Source of the DNA: Bradyrhizobium sp. CSA207
GTDB lineage: Bacteria > Pseudomonadota > Alphaproteobacteria > Rhizobiales > Xanthobacteraceae
Reading direction: 5' to 3'
NCBI RefSeq assembly: GCF_029051685.1
Contig: NZ_JAACFT010000011.1
Coordinates: forward strand, 124,001 to 188,000
Length of the DNA: 64,000 nt
Part shown: positions 36,368-44,370 of the stretch, in pieces
Layout: every line of letters starts with the position of its first letter
Position numbering within the stretch: position 1 is the stretch's first letter
The notes under the pieces: generated by a model
Seen by the model: the letters and a program-made list of their open reading frames with translations, nothing else
The model's database searches: none
Told to the model about the DNA's origin: nothing
Position numbers and translations under genes: made by a program

Positions 36368-38136
36368 GATGATCCTGCGTACGTCATTTCGATGAAATAC
36401 TTCTGCATGTCCCAGGCGCCGGTGGGGCATCGCTCGGCGCACAGCCCGCAATGCAGGCAGACGTCCTCGTCCTTCACCATCACGCGGCCGGTCTTGAGAT
36501 CGCTGGAGACGTAGAGGTCCTGATCCGGACGCGGCGAGGGCGCCTTCAGGCGCTGACGCAGATCGGCCTCCTCGCCATTCTCTGTGAAGGTGATGCAATC
36601 CATCGGGCAGATGTCGACGCATGCGTCGCATTCGATGCAGAGCGAAGTCGAGAATACGGTCTGCACGTCGCAGTTCAGGCAGCGATGCGCTTCGCCGAGC
36701 GCGAGCTTGACGTCGTAGCCGAGCTCGACCTCGGTGCGGATGTCCTTCAGCGCGACGACCTTGTCGCGATGCGGCACCTTGTAGCGCTTGTCGATGGAGA
36801 TGTCGTTGTCATAGCTCCATTCGTGGATGCCCATCTTCTGCGACGAGATGTGCACCTCCGGCAGCGGCCGTTCGTTGACGTCCTCGCCCGAGAGCAGTCG
36901 GTGGATCGACAGCGCGGCGTCGTGGCCCTGCGCCACCGCCCAGATGATGTTCTTCGGCCCGAACGCGGCGTCGCCGCCGAAGAACACCTTTGGGTTGGTC
37001 GAGACGAACGTCTTGGGATCGACCTTCGGCATATTCCACTTGTCAAACTCGATGCCGCAGTCGCGCTCGATCCAGGGAAAGGCGTTTTCCTGGCCGACCG
37101 CGACCAGCACGTCGTCGCATGCGAAGGTCTGGTCGGGCTCGCCCGAGGGCACCAGGTTGCGGCGGCCCCTGGCGTCGTATTCGGCTTTCACCTTCTGGAA
37201 GGTGATGCCGGTGAGCTTGCCATTGTCATGGATGAAGGCGACGGGGACGAGGAAGTTCAGGATCGGGATGTCCTCGTGGATCGCGTCCTCCTTCTCCCAG
37301 GGCGAAGCCTTCATCTCTTCGAAGCCGGAGCGCACGATCACCTTGACGTCTTCGCCGCCGAGTCGGCGCGCCGTGCGGCAGCAATCCATCGCGGTGTTGC
37401 CGCCGCCGAGCACGATGACGCGTTTGCCGATCTTGTCTGTGTGGCCGAACGACACCGAGGACAGCCAGTCGATGCCGATATGGATGTTGGCGGCGGCCTC
37501 TTTGCGGCCGGGAATGTCGAGCTCGCGGCCGCGCGGTGCGCCCGAGCCGACGAAGATCGCGTCGTACTTCTCCGCGAGCAGCGCCTTCATGCTCTCGATG
37601 CGATGACCGCCCTTGAACTCGACGCCAAGGCCCAGGATGTAACCTGTTTCCTCGTCGATCACGGAGTTGGGCAGGCGGAATTTCGGGATCTGCGAGCGCA
37701 TCATGCCGCCGGCTTCCGGATCGGCGTCGAACACGGTGCAGTGATAGCCGAGCGGCGCGAGATCGCGCGCCACCGTCAGCGAAGCAGGGCCGCCACCGAC
37801 CAGCGCAACGCGCTTGCCGTTCTTGGGCGAGGGCTTCGGCAGGCGCTGCCTGATGTCGTCCTTGAAGTCGGCGGCGACGCGCTTGAGGCGGCAGATCGCG
37901 ACCGGCGTTTCCTCGACGCGTCCGCGCCGGCACGCCGGCTCGCATGGACGATCGCAGGTGCGTCCCAGAATTCCGGGAAACACGTTCGATTTCCAATTGA
38001 TCATGTAGGCGTCGCTGTAGCGGCCTTGGGCGATCAGTCGGATATATTCGGGAACCGGGGTGTGTGCAGGACAGGCCCATTGGCAATCGACCACTTTGTG
38101 AAAATAGTCGGGGGCCGCGATATCGGTCGGTTTCAT
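36337..38136 (-). CDS. GltD-like FAD oxidoreductase with C-terminal ferredoxin domain
   Basis: The 599-residue protein has an N-terminal GltD-type region with conserved Cys (CQWACPAHTPVPEY; CDRPCEPACRRGRVEE), a FAD-binding motif VALVGGGPASLTVARDLA, an NAD(P)-binding motif VIVLGGGNTAMDCCRTA, a second FAD motif GGDAAFGPKN, and a C-terminal dicluster ferredoxin (CIECDACVDICPMDC; CLHCGLCAERCP). It precedes korA and overlaps it. The arrangement suggests electrons pass from the KorAB 2-oxoacid reaction to NAD(P)+, or the reverse for reductive carboxylation, but direction is inference. Confidence 0.88.
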   Translation of the reverse strand: MKPTDIAAPDYFHKVVDCQWACPAHTPVPEYIRLIAQGRYSDAYMINWKSNVFPGILGRTCDRPCEPACRRGRVEETPVAICRLKRVAADFKDDIRQRLPKPSPKNGKRVALVGGGPASLTVARDLAPLGYHCTVFDADPEAGGMMRSQIPKFRLPNSVIDEETGYILGLGVEFKGGHRIESMKALLAEKYDAIFVGSGAPRGRELDIPGRKEAAANIHIGIDWLSSVSFGHTDKIGKRVIVLGGGNTAMDCCRTARRLGGEDVKVIVRSGFEEMKASPWEKEDAIHEDIPILNFLVPVAFIHDNGKLTGITFQKVKAEYDARGRRNLVPSGEPDQTFACDDVLVAVGQENAFPWIERDCGIEFDKWNMPKVDPKTFVSTNPKVFFGGDAAFGPKNIIWAVAQGHDAALSIHRLLSGEDVNERPLPEVHISSQKMGIHEWSYDNDISIDKRYKVPHRDKVVALKDIRTEVELGYDVKLALGEAHRCLNCDVQTVFSTSLCIECDACVDICPMDCITFTENGEEADLRQRLKAPSPRPDQDLYVSSDLKTGRVMVKDEDVCLHCGLCAERCPTGAWDMQKYFIEMTYAGSSCPTKSRSAA

Positions 38137-38344
38137 TCCTACCCTGTCCGCACAGGCTCAAGGACCCGGCGGCCTTTTCTTGAGCTTGGCGAACGCCTAA
38201 CGCGCGTCGATCTGGTTTCTGAATGGCATCATTGGGTTAGCTTATTAGAACCGCTCCGAAGTACAACGGCAAATTTGGGGGATCACCGGCTTTCATGGGA
38301 GCTGCGCGCATACAGCATTAGCGGCCGTGCGCCAGCATGCGGCG

Positions 38345-38358
38345 GTGCAATATATTGC
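38345..38358. promoter_or_regulatory. Perfect 14-bp palindrome TGCAATATATTGCA
   Basis: TGCAATATATTGCA is a perfect palindrome between the end of the 38374 gene and the start of the flavoprotein-korAB operon, 209 bases upstream of that operon's ATG. It could be a repressor operator. It lacks a T-run, so a terminator is unlikely. It does not match the FNR/FixK consensus TTGAT-N4-ATCAA. Confidence 0.35.
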
Positions 38359-38373
38359 AACGCGCTGATTGCT

Positions 38374-39051
38374 TCAGCTGCACGCGATGTCGCTCTTCGC
38401 AAGATCCCACATCAGGCTGTAGGTGCCGACCGAGACCGGAAGCTGTAAGGGCGCCGCGGCGGGGCCGGTGAAGCGCTGGGCGATGACAGCCGAGACCGCG
38501 CCGACATGCGTGCCGTCGATCAGCACGAACCAGTCGCGCGCACCTTCGTTTCGCGCCGCCGGAATCCCCGCCGTCGCGCCAGACAGCTCCGGCTCGCTTT
38601 CGAGAAGATGCATGGAGATGATATCGTCGAGCTTCTCCGGCATCAGCTTTTCTTGCAGTGCATCACGCCACGAACCGGCATTGTCGGGCGCGGGCCGCAG
38701 CCGGACCAGGCCGAGCGCCGCGCCGCGGCCGGTGCCATTGCTGATCGTGATGCGTGCGACCACGCGGAGCATGTCCCTGAAACGCGCCATGGTCTGCCGC
38801 GACCAGTCGGTCGGGCTGGCGAGCCGCGCGCGGTAGGCCGGACTGTCGAGCACGTCGAGCTTCGCGGTCGAATACAGGCTGAGATATTTGGGATTGGCCG
38901 CGTGCGCGACATAGCGCCGCGCCTCCAGAAAACCCTCGATCGCGACGCGCTCTTCCAGATGTTCGCGGTCGTACCAGCGGTTGAAATCGGCTTCATCGGC
39001 TGCGTCGATATTCATCGACGTCAACAGCATGCCTTTCCCGGCGAGTGGCAT
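38374..39051 (-). CDS. Dimeric alpha-beta barrel (EthD/ABM-like) protein
   Basis: The 225-residue protein has two ABM-like repeats. The first begins LLTSMNIDAADEADFNRWYDREHLEERVAI and matches the DxxxFNxWYDxEH pattern of EthD-like proteins. The second half ends YSLMWDLAKSDIACS. There is no signal peptide. It is separated from the flavoprotein operon by 237 bases. Some relatives act on small aromatic or lipid substrates. No specific function can be given. Confidence 0.65.
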   Translation of the reverse strand: MPLAGKGMLLTSMNIDAADEADFNRWYDREHLEERVAIEGFLEARRYVAHAANPKYLSLYSTAKLDVLDSPAYRARLASPTDWSRQTMARFRDMLRVVARITISNGTGRGAALGLVRLRPAPDNAGSWRDALQEKLMPEKLDDIISMHLLESEPELSGATAGIPAARNEGARDWFVLIDGTHVGAVSAVIAQRFTGPAAAPLQLPVSVGTYSLMWDLAKSDIACS

Positions 39052-39073
39052 TTTTTTCTTGTCCTTCCTTGCA

Positions 39074-39190
39074 GACCCTCATGGTGAGGAGCGCGTCTTC
39101 GCGCGTCTCGAACCATGAAGGCCCCACTACAACATCTCGGCCTTCATCCCTCGAGACGCGCGCGAAGGGCGCGCTCCTCAGGATGAGGGG
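39074..39190. repeat. Palindromic repeat (CTCATGGTGAGGAGC family)
   Basis: Two inverted copies face each other: CCCTCATGGTGAGGAGCGCG at 39076 and GCGCGCTCCTCAGGATGAGG at 39169-39188, with inner CGAGACGCGC stems and a CTTCGCG loop. It occupies the gap between the end of the iminopeptidase gene and the preceding gene. Confidence 0.8.
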
Positions 39191-39198
39191 ACAGATCT

Positions 39199-40185
39199 CT
39201 ACCGCGCGGTCTTCGACGCAAGGTCCGCGATCGACTTCATGACCGCGTCCCGCACGCCGGCATCATAGAGCGAATGTCCGGCTTCTTCCACGATGCGAAT
39301 TTCGGAATCGGGCCAAACCTGCGCGAGCGCCTGCGATGTCTCAGGCGGGCACAGCAGGTCATAGCGACCCTGGATGATGATGCCGGGAATGCTGGCGAGC
39401 CGGCCCGCATTTCGCAGCAGCTGACCTTCGCTCATGAAGCTGTCGTTGACGAAATAGTGCGCCTCCATGAACGGCGTTGCGGGCAACGTCCGCCATACGT
39501 TGAGCGAGGCCAGGTCCAGCCGCGTCCGCGCCGGCTTGTGTTCGGAAAGCGCGCGCTCGGTATCGTGCCACGCCCGCGCCGCCGGTCCGTGCACGGCCGG
39601 ATCGGAATCGAGAATGCGACGCCAATAGGCTTGCACCGGTTGCTTGCGTTCTTCGGGTGGCAACACGCTCAGAAAATCGTCGTGAAGCGCGGGATAGAAC
39701 TGCGCCAGGCGCGAGGCGAAAGCCGTTTCGACCTCGGCCTGTGTGCCCAGGAAGGTCGCGCGCAGCGCAATGCCGGAGACGCGTTCGGGATGGGCCTCTG
39801 CATAAGCCAGCGCCAAGGTCGCGCCCCAGGAGCCGCCGACCACCATCCAGCGTGCAAAACCGAATTTGTCGCGGATCTTCTCCATGTCCGCGATCAGATG
39901 CTGCGTCGTGTTGTGCGCGCGCGATCCCTTGGGCCGGCTGCGGCCGCAGCCGCGCTGGTCGAACAGCACCGCATGGAAACGGTCAGGATCGAACAGCCGG
40001 CGATGGTCGGGCTGGCAGCCGCTGCCGGGACCGCCATGCAGATAAACGGCCGGAATGCCGTCGGCGCGGCCGACGCTTTCGACGTAGAGCTCGTGGCCGT
40101 CGCCGACGTCGAGCATCTCGGAGGCCAGCGGCGCAAAGGGATCGGCGCGTTTGGCCGCTGCGGCCGCGTCGGCATCAGGCATCAT
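39199..40185 (-). CDS. pip: Proline iminopeptidase-like alpha/beta hydrolase
   Basis: The 328-residue S33 hydrolase has an oxyanion motif HGGPGSG, nucleophile elbow GGSWGATL (Ser119), an acid in GRYDLLCP and a catalytic His in EEAGHSLYD. The DQRGCGRSRP motif is typical of proline iminopeptidases. Its ATG overlaps the pqqE stop by 4 bases (two candidate ATGs in tandem), so it is translated with the PQQ genes. Free prolyl iminopeptidase is the database-like call, but its position makes a role in maturation of the PqqA-derived peptide worth testing. Confidence 0.88.
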   Translation of the reverse strand: MMPDADAAAAAKRADPFAPLASEMLDVGDGHELYVESVGRADGIPAVYLHGGPGSGCQPDHRRLFDPDRFHAVLFDQRGCGRSRPKGSRAHNTTQHLIADMEKIRDKFGFARWMVVGGSWGATLALAYAEAHPERVSGIALRATFLGTQAEVETAFASRLAQFYPALHDDFLSVLPPEERKQPVQAYWRRILDSDPAVHGPAARAWHDTERALSEHKPARTRLDLASLNVWRTLPATPFMEAHYFVNDSFMSEGQLLRNAGRLASIPGIIIQGRYDLLCPPETSQALAQVWPDSEIRIVEEAGHSLYDAGVRDAVMKSIADLASKTAR

Positions 40186-41372
40186 TCGGATTCCAGAGTG
40201 CCGCCGGCGAAGTTGCGGTAGAGGAAACGGCTGGTCTCGCCCTCGGCCTCGCGCTCGGCCTGCTTGAAGATGGTCTCGTGCAGCGGCGACAGCGCGCAGG
40301 CCGGATCGGTGTTGGCGGCATCGCCAGTCAGCGCAAAGGCCTGGCAGCGGCAGCCGCCGAAATCGATCTCACGGAATTCGCAAGATTTGCAAGGCTCCTT
40401 CATCCAGCCGGTGCCGCGATAGCGGTTGAAGGCGTCCGAGTTCTGCCAGATCCAGGCGATCGAATGGTTGGAGCGCACCGATTCAAACTCGAGGCCGGTG
40501 ATGCTCTCGGCGGCGTGGCACGGCAGCACTTTGCCGGCCGGCGAGATGTTGAAGAACTGCCGGCCCCAGCCGCCCATGCACTTCTTCGGCCGCAGCGCGT
40601 AATAATCCGGCACGACGTAATCGATCGCGAGTGTACCCTTGAGCCGCTCGCGCGCCTCCTCGACGATACGGGTGCACTCGTCGAGTTGCGCCACCGTCGG
40701 CATCAGCGCGGCGCGGTTCTTCAGCGCCCAGCCGTAATACTGCACGTTGGCGACCTCAAGCCGGTCGGCATCGAGATCGACCGCCATCTGGATGATGTCG
40801 GGGAGCTGGTGCAGGTTCTGGCGATGCATCACCGCGTTCACGGTCAGCGGCAGATCGAGCTCGCGCGTCCATTTCGCGACCTCGAGCTTCTTGCCATGCG
40901 CACCCTTGTAGCCGGCCACGCGATCGGACAGACCTTGTTCGGTGCCCTGAAAACTGATCTGCACATGGCAGAGCCCGGCATCGGCAAGATCGCTCAGTTT
41001 CTCGCGCGTCAGCAGCACGGCCGAGGTGATCAGATTGGTGTAAAGACCGGCGTCGCTGGCATGCTTGACCAGCTCGACGAGGTCCTTGCGTGCGGTCGGC
41101 TCGCCGCCGGAGAAATGCACCTGGAGCACGCCGATCTCGGCAAGCTCGCTCAGCACCTTCTTCCATTCCTCGGTCGTCAGCTCTTTGCCGGCGCGGTCGA
41201 GCTCGACCGGATTGGAGCAATAGGGGCATTGCAGCGGGCAGCGATGGGTGATCTCGAGCAGCACGGCGAGTGGAATGCCGAAGGTCTCCGCCGTCGAGCG
41301 CTGCTTCTCCAGCACCGCGAGGCTGTCGCTGGCATCGGGCGGGATCGTCGGATTGCCGAGCAAATCGCTCAT
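40182..41372 (-). CDS. pqqE: PQQ biosynthesis radical SAM protein PqqE
   Basis: PqqE cross-links the Glu and Tyr side chains of the PqqA peptide. The 396-residue protein has the radical SAM motif CPLQCPYC (Cys45, Cys49, Cys52), the SPASM cluster region CHAAESITG and CKSCEFREIDFGGCRC, and the family C-terminus. It overlaps pqqD by ATGA and pip by 4 bases. Confidence 0.97.
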   Translation of the reverse strand: MSDLLGNPTIPPDASDSLAVLEKQRSTAETFGIPLAVLLEITHRCPLQCPYCSNPVELDRAGKELTTEEWKKVLSELAEIGVLQVHFSGGEPTARKDLVELVKHASDAGLYTNLITSAVLLTREKLSDLADAGLCHVQISFQGTEQGLSDRVAGYKGAHGKKLEVAKWTRELDLPLTVNAVMHRQNLHQLPDIIQMAVDLDADRLEVANVQYYGWALKNRAALMPTVAQLDECTRIVEEARERLKGTLAIDYVVPDYYALRPKKCMGGWGRQFFNISPAGKVLPCHAAESITGLEFESVRSNHSIAWIWQNSDAFNRYRGTGWMKEPCKSCEFREIDFGGCRCQAFALTGDAANTDPACALSPLHETIFKQAEREAEGETSRFLYRNFAGGTLESE

Positions 41373-41680
41373 GGCGTCTTCTCCCGGGCTTCGGTGAGAA
41401 AGCCCTTGTCGGCGAGATCCTGGAGCATGGCGATCACGTCGGTCAGGATCGCCTCGCGCGGCGCGGCGTATTTCGCCGCCAGCTGGTCGGAGATGTCGCC
41501 GACGCTGCGCTCGCCGTCGCAGAGCTGCAAGACCTCGACCGCGATCTCGTCCGGCGCCAGCACCCGCTCCGGCGCCAGGATCACCCAGACCTGCCGCGTC
41601 TCGTCATATCTGAGCTTGGCATGCCGCGGCAGCACCGGCCGGCTCGGCTCGCTGACGCTGATGTGACGCGGCCCGGCCAT
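41369..41680 (-). CDS. pqqD: PQQ peptide chaperone PqqD
   Basis: PqqD binds PqqA and presents it to PqqE. I start at ATG 41680 (103 aa), preceded by GAGGAG, and reject a longer reading to 41758 that enters pqqC. The sequence shows the family pattern RHAKLRYDETRQVWVILAPERV and LADKGFL. The stop overlaps pqqE by ATGA. Confidence 0.95.
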   Translation of the reverse strand: MAGPRHISVSEPSRPVLPRHAKLRYDETRQVWVILAPERVLAPDEIAVEVLQLCDGERSVGDISDQLAAKYAAPREAILTDVIAMLQDLADKGFLTEAREKTP

Positions 41681-41690
41681 CGATTGCTCC

Positions 41691-42470
41691 TCAGCTCGCT
41701 TTGGGCACGAACGCGCCCGGCGGAATGTGCCCCTCGACATAGGCGTGGTAGAGCGCATCGAGCTGTACCCACAGCACGTTGGTCTTGAAGATCAGCGCGT
41801 TGCAGACGGCGGCGCGCTGTTCCGGTGTCGTCGCGTGCTTCCTGACATAGTCGAGCGCGAAATTGGCATCGCGCGGTGCCTGTGTCAGGCGGCGCTTGAA
41901 GTAGCTCATGGTGTCCGGATTGACGAAATCGTAGTGTTGTAGCATTCCGCTGATGCGCTCTTCATGGATGCTGGGCGCGAACAGTTCAGTGAGTGAGGAC
42001 GCGATCGCCTCCAGCGGGCTCTTTTCCCGGCAGTAGTGCACATAGGCCTCAACCGCAAAGCGCGTCGCGGGCAAAATGCCTTCGGTCGATTCCACATAGG
42101 CCGTATCGAGCCCGAGGCCGTCGGTCAGCTTGAGCCAGCGCTCGATACCGCCCTCGCTGCCGACGTCGCCGTCATGGTCCTCGATGCGGTGGCGCCATTC
42201 CACGCGCGTGGCGCGGTCGCGAAACCGCGAGATCACCACCGCGTCCTTGATCGGGATCGTGCTCTGGTAATAGTAGCGGTTGAGCGCCCAGGCCTGCACC
42301 TGGCCCTTGTTCAGCTTGCCGCCGTGCAGCAGCTTATGGAACGGATGCAAGCTGTGATAGCGCGTCGCGCCGATATGGCGCAGCGCTGCTTCGAGCTCCT
42401 CGGCCGAGTTGAGCCTGGTGTCCTTGCCGACCGAGAGCGCGGTCATTCCTGTCAGTGTTATCGCATTCAC
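41691..42470 (-). CDS. pqqC: Pyrroloquinoline-quinone synthase PqqC
   Basis: PqqC catalyses the final ring closure and eight-electron oxidation to PQQ, without a metal cofactor. The 259-residue protein has LNRYYYQSTIPIKDA, HDGDVGSEGGIERW and KSNVLWVQLDALYHAYVEG-like sequences (here FKTNVLWVQLD). It overlaps pqqB by ATGA and is 10 bases before pqqD. Confidence 0.97.
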   Translation of the reverse strand: MNAITLTGMTALSVGKDTRLNSAEELEAALRHIGATRYHSLHPFHKLLHGGKLNKGQVQAWALNRYYYQSTIPIKDAVVISRFRDRATRVEWRHRIEDHDGDVGSEGGIERWLKLTDGLGLDTAYVESTEGILPATRFAVEAYVHYCREKSPLEAIASSLTELFAPSIHEERISGMLQHYDFVNPDTMSYFKRRLTQAPRDANFALDYVRKHATTPEQRAAVCNALIFKTNVLWVQLDALYHAYVEGHIPPGAFVPKAS

Positions 42471-43396
42471 AGTACGATCTCCGTTCCGTCGGAAGGTATC
42501 TGCCAGCCCGCACGTTCCGCGGCCTTGCGCTCGGGTGAAGCAGGCAACAGCGCAGGGTTCGAGTTATTGATATGCAGAAATATCTTCCTGTCGATAGCAA
42601 GGTTGGAGAGTGAAGCGATTGCGCCGTGATCGCCGGACATCGAGATGTGTCCCATGCTCTTGCCGGTCTTTTGCCCGAGACCGGCTCTGATCATCTCGTC
42701 GTCCTGCCACACCGTACCGTCGAAGAAGACCAGCGGTGCGCCCGTAATCATGGCCTTGAGCGCGTCGGTGACTTCGGCACAGGCTGCGAGGAAGTAGAAA
42801 TATTTTTCGGTAGCCTTGTCGGTGATCCGCAAGCCCACGGTATCGCCCGCGCCGTCGCTTCCACCTGGATGAGCCTTTCCTTCCAGATACCACGCGCCCT
42901 TGCCGGGTACGATGAACGGCAGCACCTCCAATCCGGATGGCGAGCCGTCCGACAACACAGGCTCAAAGGCGACGTCGAGCGCGATCGGACAGCGTCGCAC
43001 ATATTTTTCGTTCAACACGTCGAAGATGTTGTTGGACTTCAGGATCGCAAGGACCTTGGGATGCGCGTAGATCGCGAACGGCGAACTCTCGCGCATCGAG
43101 AGCAGGCCCGCCACCGCATCGACCTCGCCATTGGTCAGGATCACGCCGGCAATCGGCGTGTGGCGCAGCACGCCCGCTTTGGGATGCAGCTGTGGCGCAG
43201 CATTCAATTGCTGGCGCAGATCGGGCGAGGCGTTGATCAAAAACCAGTGCTCGCCGTCGCCGCTGAAGGCGACCGAGGCTTGCGTCCGCTGGAGCTCATG
43301 GCCGTTGGCACGGGCTGCCCGACAGCCCTCGCATCCGCAATTCCATTGCGGAACTCCGCCGCCGGCTGCGGCGCCCAGGACGACGACACGAAGCAT
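42467..43396 (-). CDS. pqqB: PQQ biosynthesis protein PqqB
   Basis: PqqB is a metallo-beta-lactamase-fold protein that hydroxylates the cross-linked Glu-Tyr intermediate. The 309-residue protein begins MLRVVVLGAAAGGGVPQWNC, with CGCEGCRAAR and an MBL core (HTPIAGVILTNGEVDAVAGLLSMRE). AGGAGA precedes the ATG. The 151-base gap from pqqA distinguishes it from the tight downstream gene order. Confidence 0.96.
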   Translation of the reverse strand: MLRVVVLGAAAGGGVPQWNCGCEGCRAARANGHELQRTQASVAFSGDGEHWFLINASPDLRQQLNAAPQLHPKAGVLRHTPIAGVILTNGEVDAVAGLLSMRESSPFAIYAHPKVLAILKSNNIFDVLNEKYVRRCPIALDVAFEPVLSDGSPSGLEVLPFIVPGKGAWYLEGKAHPGGSDGAGDTVGLRITDKATEKYFYFLAACAEVTDALKAMITGAPLVFFDGTVWQDDEMIRAGLGQKTGKSMGHISMSGDHGAIASLSNLAIDRKIFLHINNSNPALLPASPERKAAERAGWQIPSDGTEIVL

Positions 43397-43547
43397 GATC
43401 CGTCTCCTGGAAGGAACGTTGCGAGGTGGATCTCAGGTCAACACAAATCGTGTCTTCCGGAAACGCATTGTGTCCGAAAGAACCCGACCTGTCCGAAAAA
43501 CCGTAACCGAACGATCCACCTGCGCTGAACGCAAACTGAGCAACCGC
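43397..43547 (-). promoter_or_regulatory. pqqA-pqqB spacer with long-range inverted repeat
   Basis: Between pqqA and pqqB, AGGTGGATC (43424-43432) is complementary to GATCCACCT (43513-43521), a perfect 9-bp pair that could close an 80-base loop in the transcript. Such a gap is typical for pqq operons and may lower expression of pqqB onward relative to pqqA. No T-run terminator is present. Confidence 0.4.
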
Positions 43548-43628
43548 TTACTTGCGGGTGGCGCTCACATACATGTTGATTTCCATGCCGCAGGGCACTT
43601 CGACGATCTTGGGGGCTTTCCAGGCCAT
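43548..43628 (-). CDS. pqqA: PQQ precursor peptide PqqA
   Basis: The 26-residue peptide MAWKAPKIVEVPCGMEINMY is followed by VSATRK. Glu16 and Tyr20, the two residues that become PQQ, are present with the E-x3-Y spacing. GGAG lies 7 bases before the ATG. It is too short for routine gene finding, but the composition, position and residues leave little doubt. Confidence 0.97.
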   Translation of the reverse strand: MAWKAPKIVEVPCGMEINMYVSATRK

Positions 43629-43876
43629 TTCGGCTCTCCATTTTCATAATTCGGACGTATCCGCCCATGCCTTAAACTAGTGCCGGCGCAAAACTTCGCC
43701 AGTTAAATCTTGGCTAAAGGCCTTATGCTGCGCCGCGAAATATAGGGTTGGAACACCGCTTTTGGTGAGGCAGTCTTGCGTTCGGCGCATTCGGTCGCGA
43801 ACCCTGCCCTGATAAAGCAGTTGTGAGTGCAGTGCAGCTTTCAATCCGGTACAGGCGGCCCAATTGGATCTCGGTA

Positions 43877-44134
43877 ATGCCCAAATACTTCTTCAACACC
43901 CGTATCGGCGATGAATTGATCGTAGATCCTGAAGGCGAGGATCTGCGCAATCCCGATCGCGCCTGGGAGGTTGCCCGCCAGATGATCCTGGAGGTGCTGA
44001 AATCCGAGGGGACCCAGCCGGCCCTGCTCGAGGCGGTGATCGAAGTCACCGACGTCGCCGGCGAAATCGTGCTGGAATTCCCCTTCACCGAGGCGCTGCT
44101 GGACATGCCGGATCAGTCCGCGACGAGGCATTGA
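43877..44134 (+). CDS. DUF6894-like small protein
   Basis: The 85-residue protein MPKYFFNTRIGDELIVDPEG has the pattern of small rhizobial DUF6894 proteins, with DPDRAWEVARQMILE-like helix and an acidic C-terminus. I start at ATG 43877, and a reading back to 43823 is possible but adds 18 residues that do not fit the family. Function unknown. Confidence 0.8.
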   Translation: MPKYFFNTRIGDELIVDPEGEDLRNPDRAWEVARQMILEVLKSEGTQPALLEAVIEVTDVAGEIVLEFPFTEALLDMPDQSATRH

Positions 44135-44152
44135 GCCCCCAGCTCTATCCAC

Positions 44153-44262
44153 CGTCATTGCGAGGAGCTCGCGACAAAATTGCGAAGCAATTTTGCGCTG
44201 ATGCGACGAAGCAATCCAGACTGCCTTCGCGGAGGGACTCTGGATTGCTTCGGTTCGGTGAC
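44153..44262. repeat. Palindromic repeat (CGTCATTGCGAGGAGC family)
   Basis: The left arm is CGTCATTGCGAGGAGC, and the outer CAATCCAGA pairs with TCTGGATTG. An additional inner dyad CAAAATTGCGAAGCAATTTTG has been inserted. It lies between the DUF6894 gene and the amidase gene. Confidence 0.75.
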
Positions 44263-44370
44263 GGGGAATGAAGCGCCACCCGGCACCACCGCCCGCGTTC
44301 GCCCCTGCGAAATCCGCATGGCTTTGCCGCTTTCCCGGCGCTAAAAGACGCCGGTCATACGGAGAAAGCC

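Noticed and set aside
36368..36631. Extended korA start at 36631
   Set aside because: It lies wholly inside the flavoprotein gene in another frame and yields an Arg-rich sequence unlike KorA.
43750..43774. GGAAC upstream of the DUF6894 gene as a fifth EcfG site
   Set aside because: At the right spacing the sequence is AGTC instead of GTT, and no better match is near.
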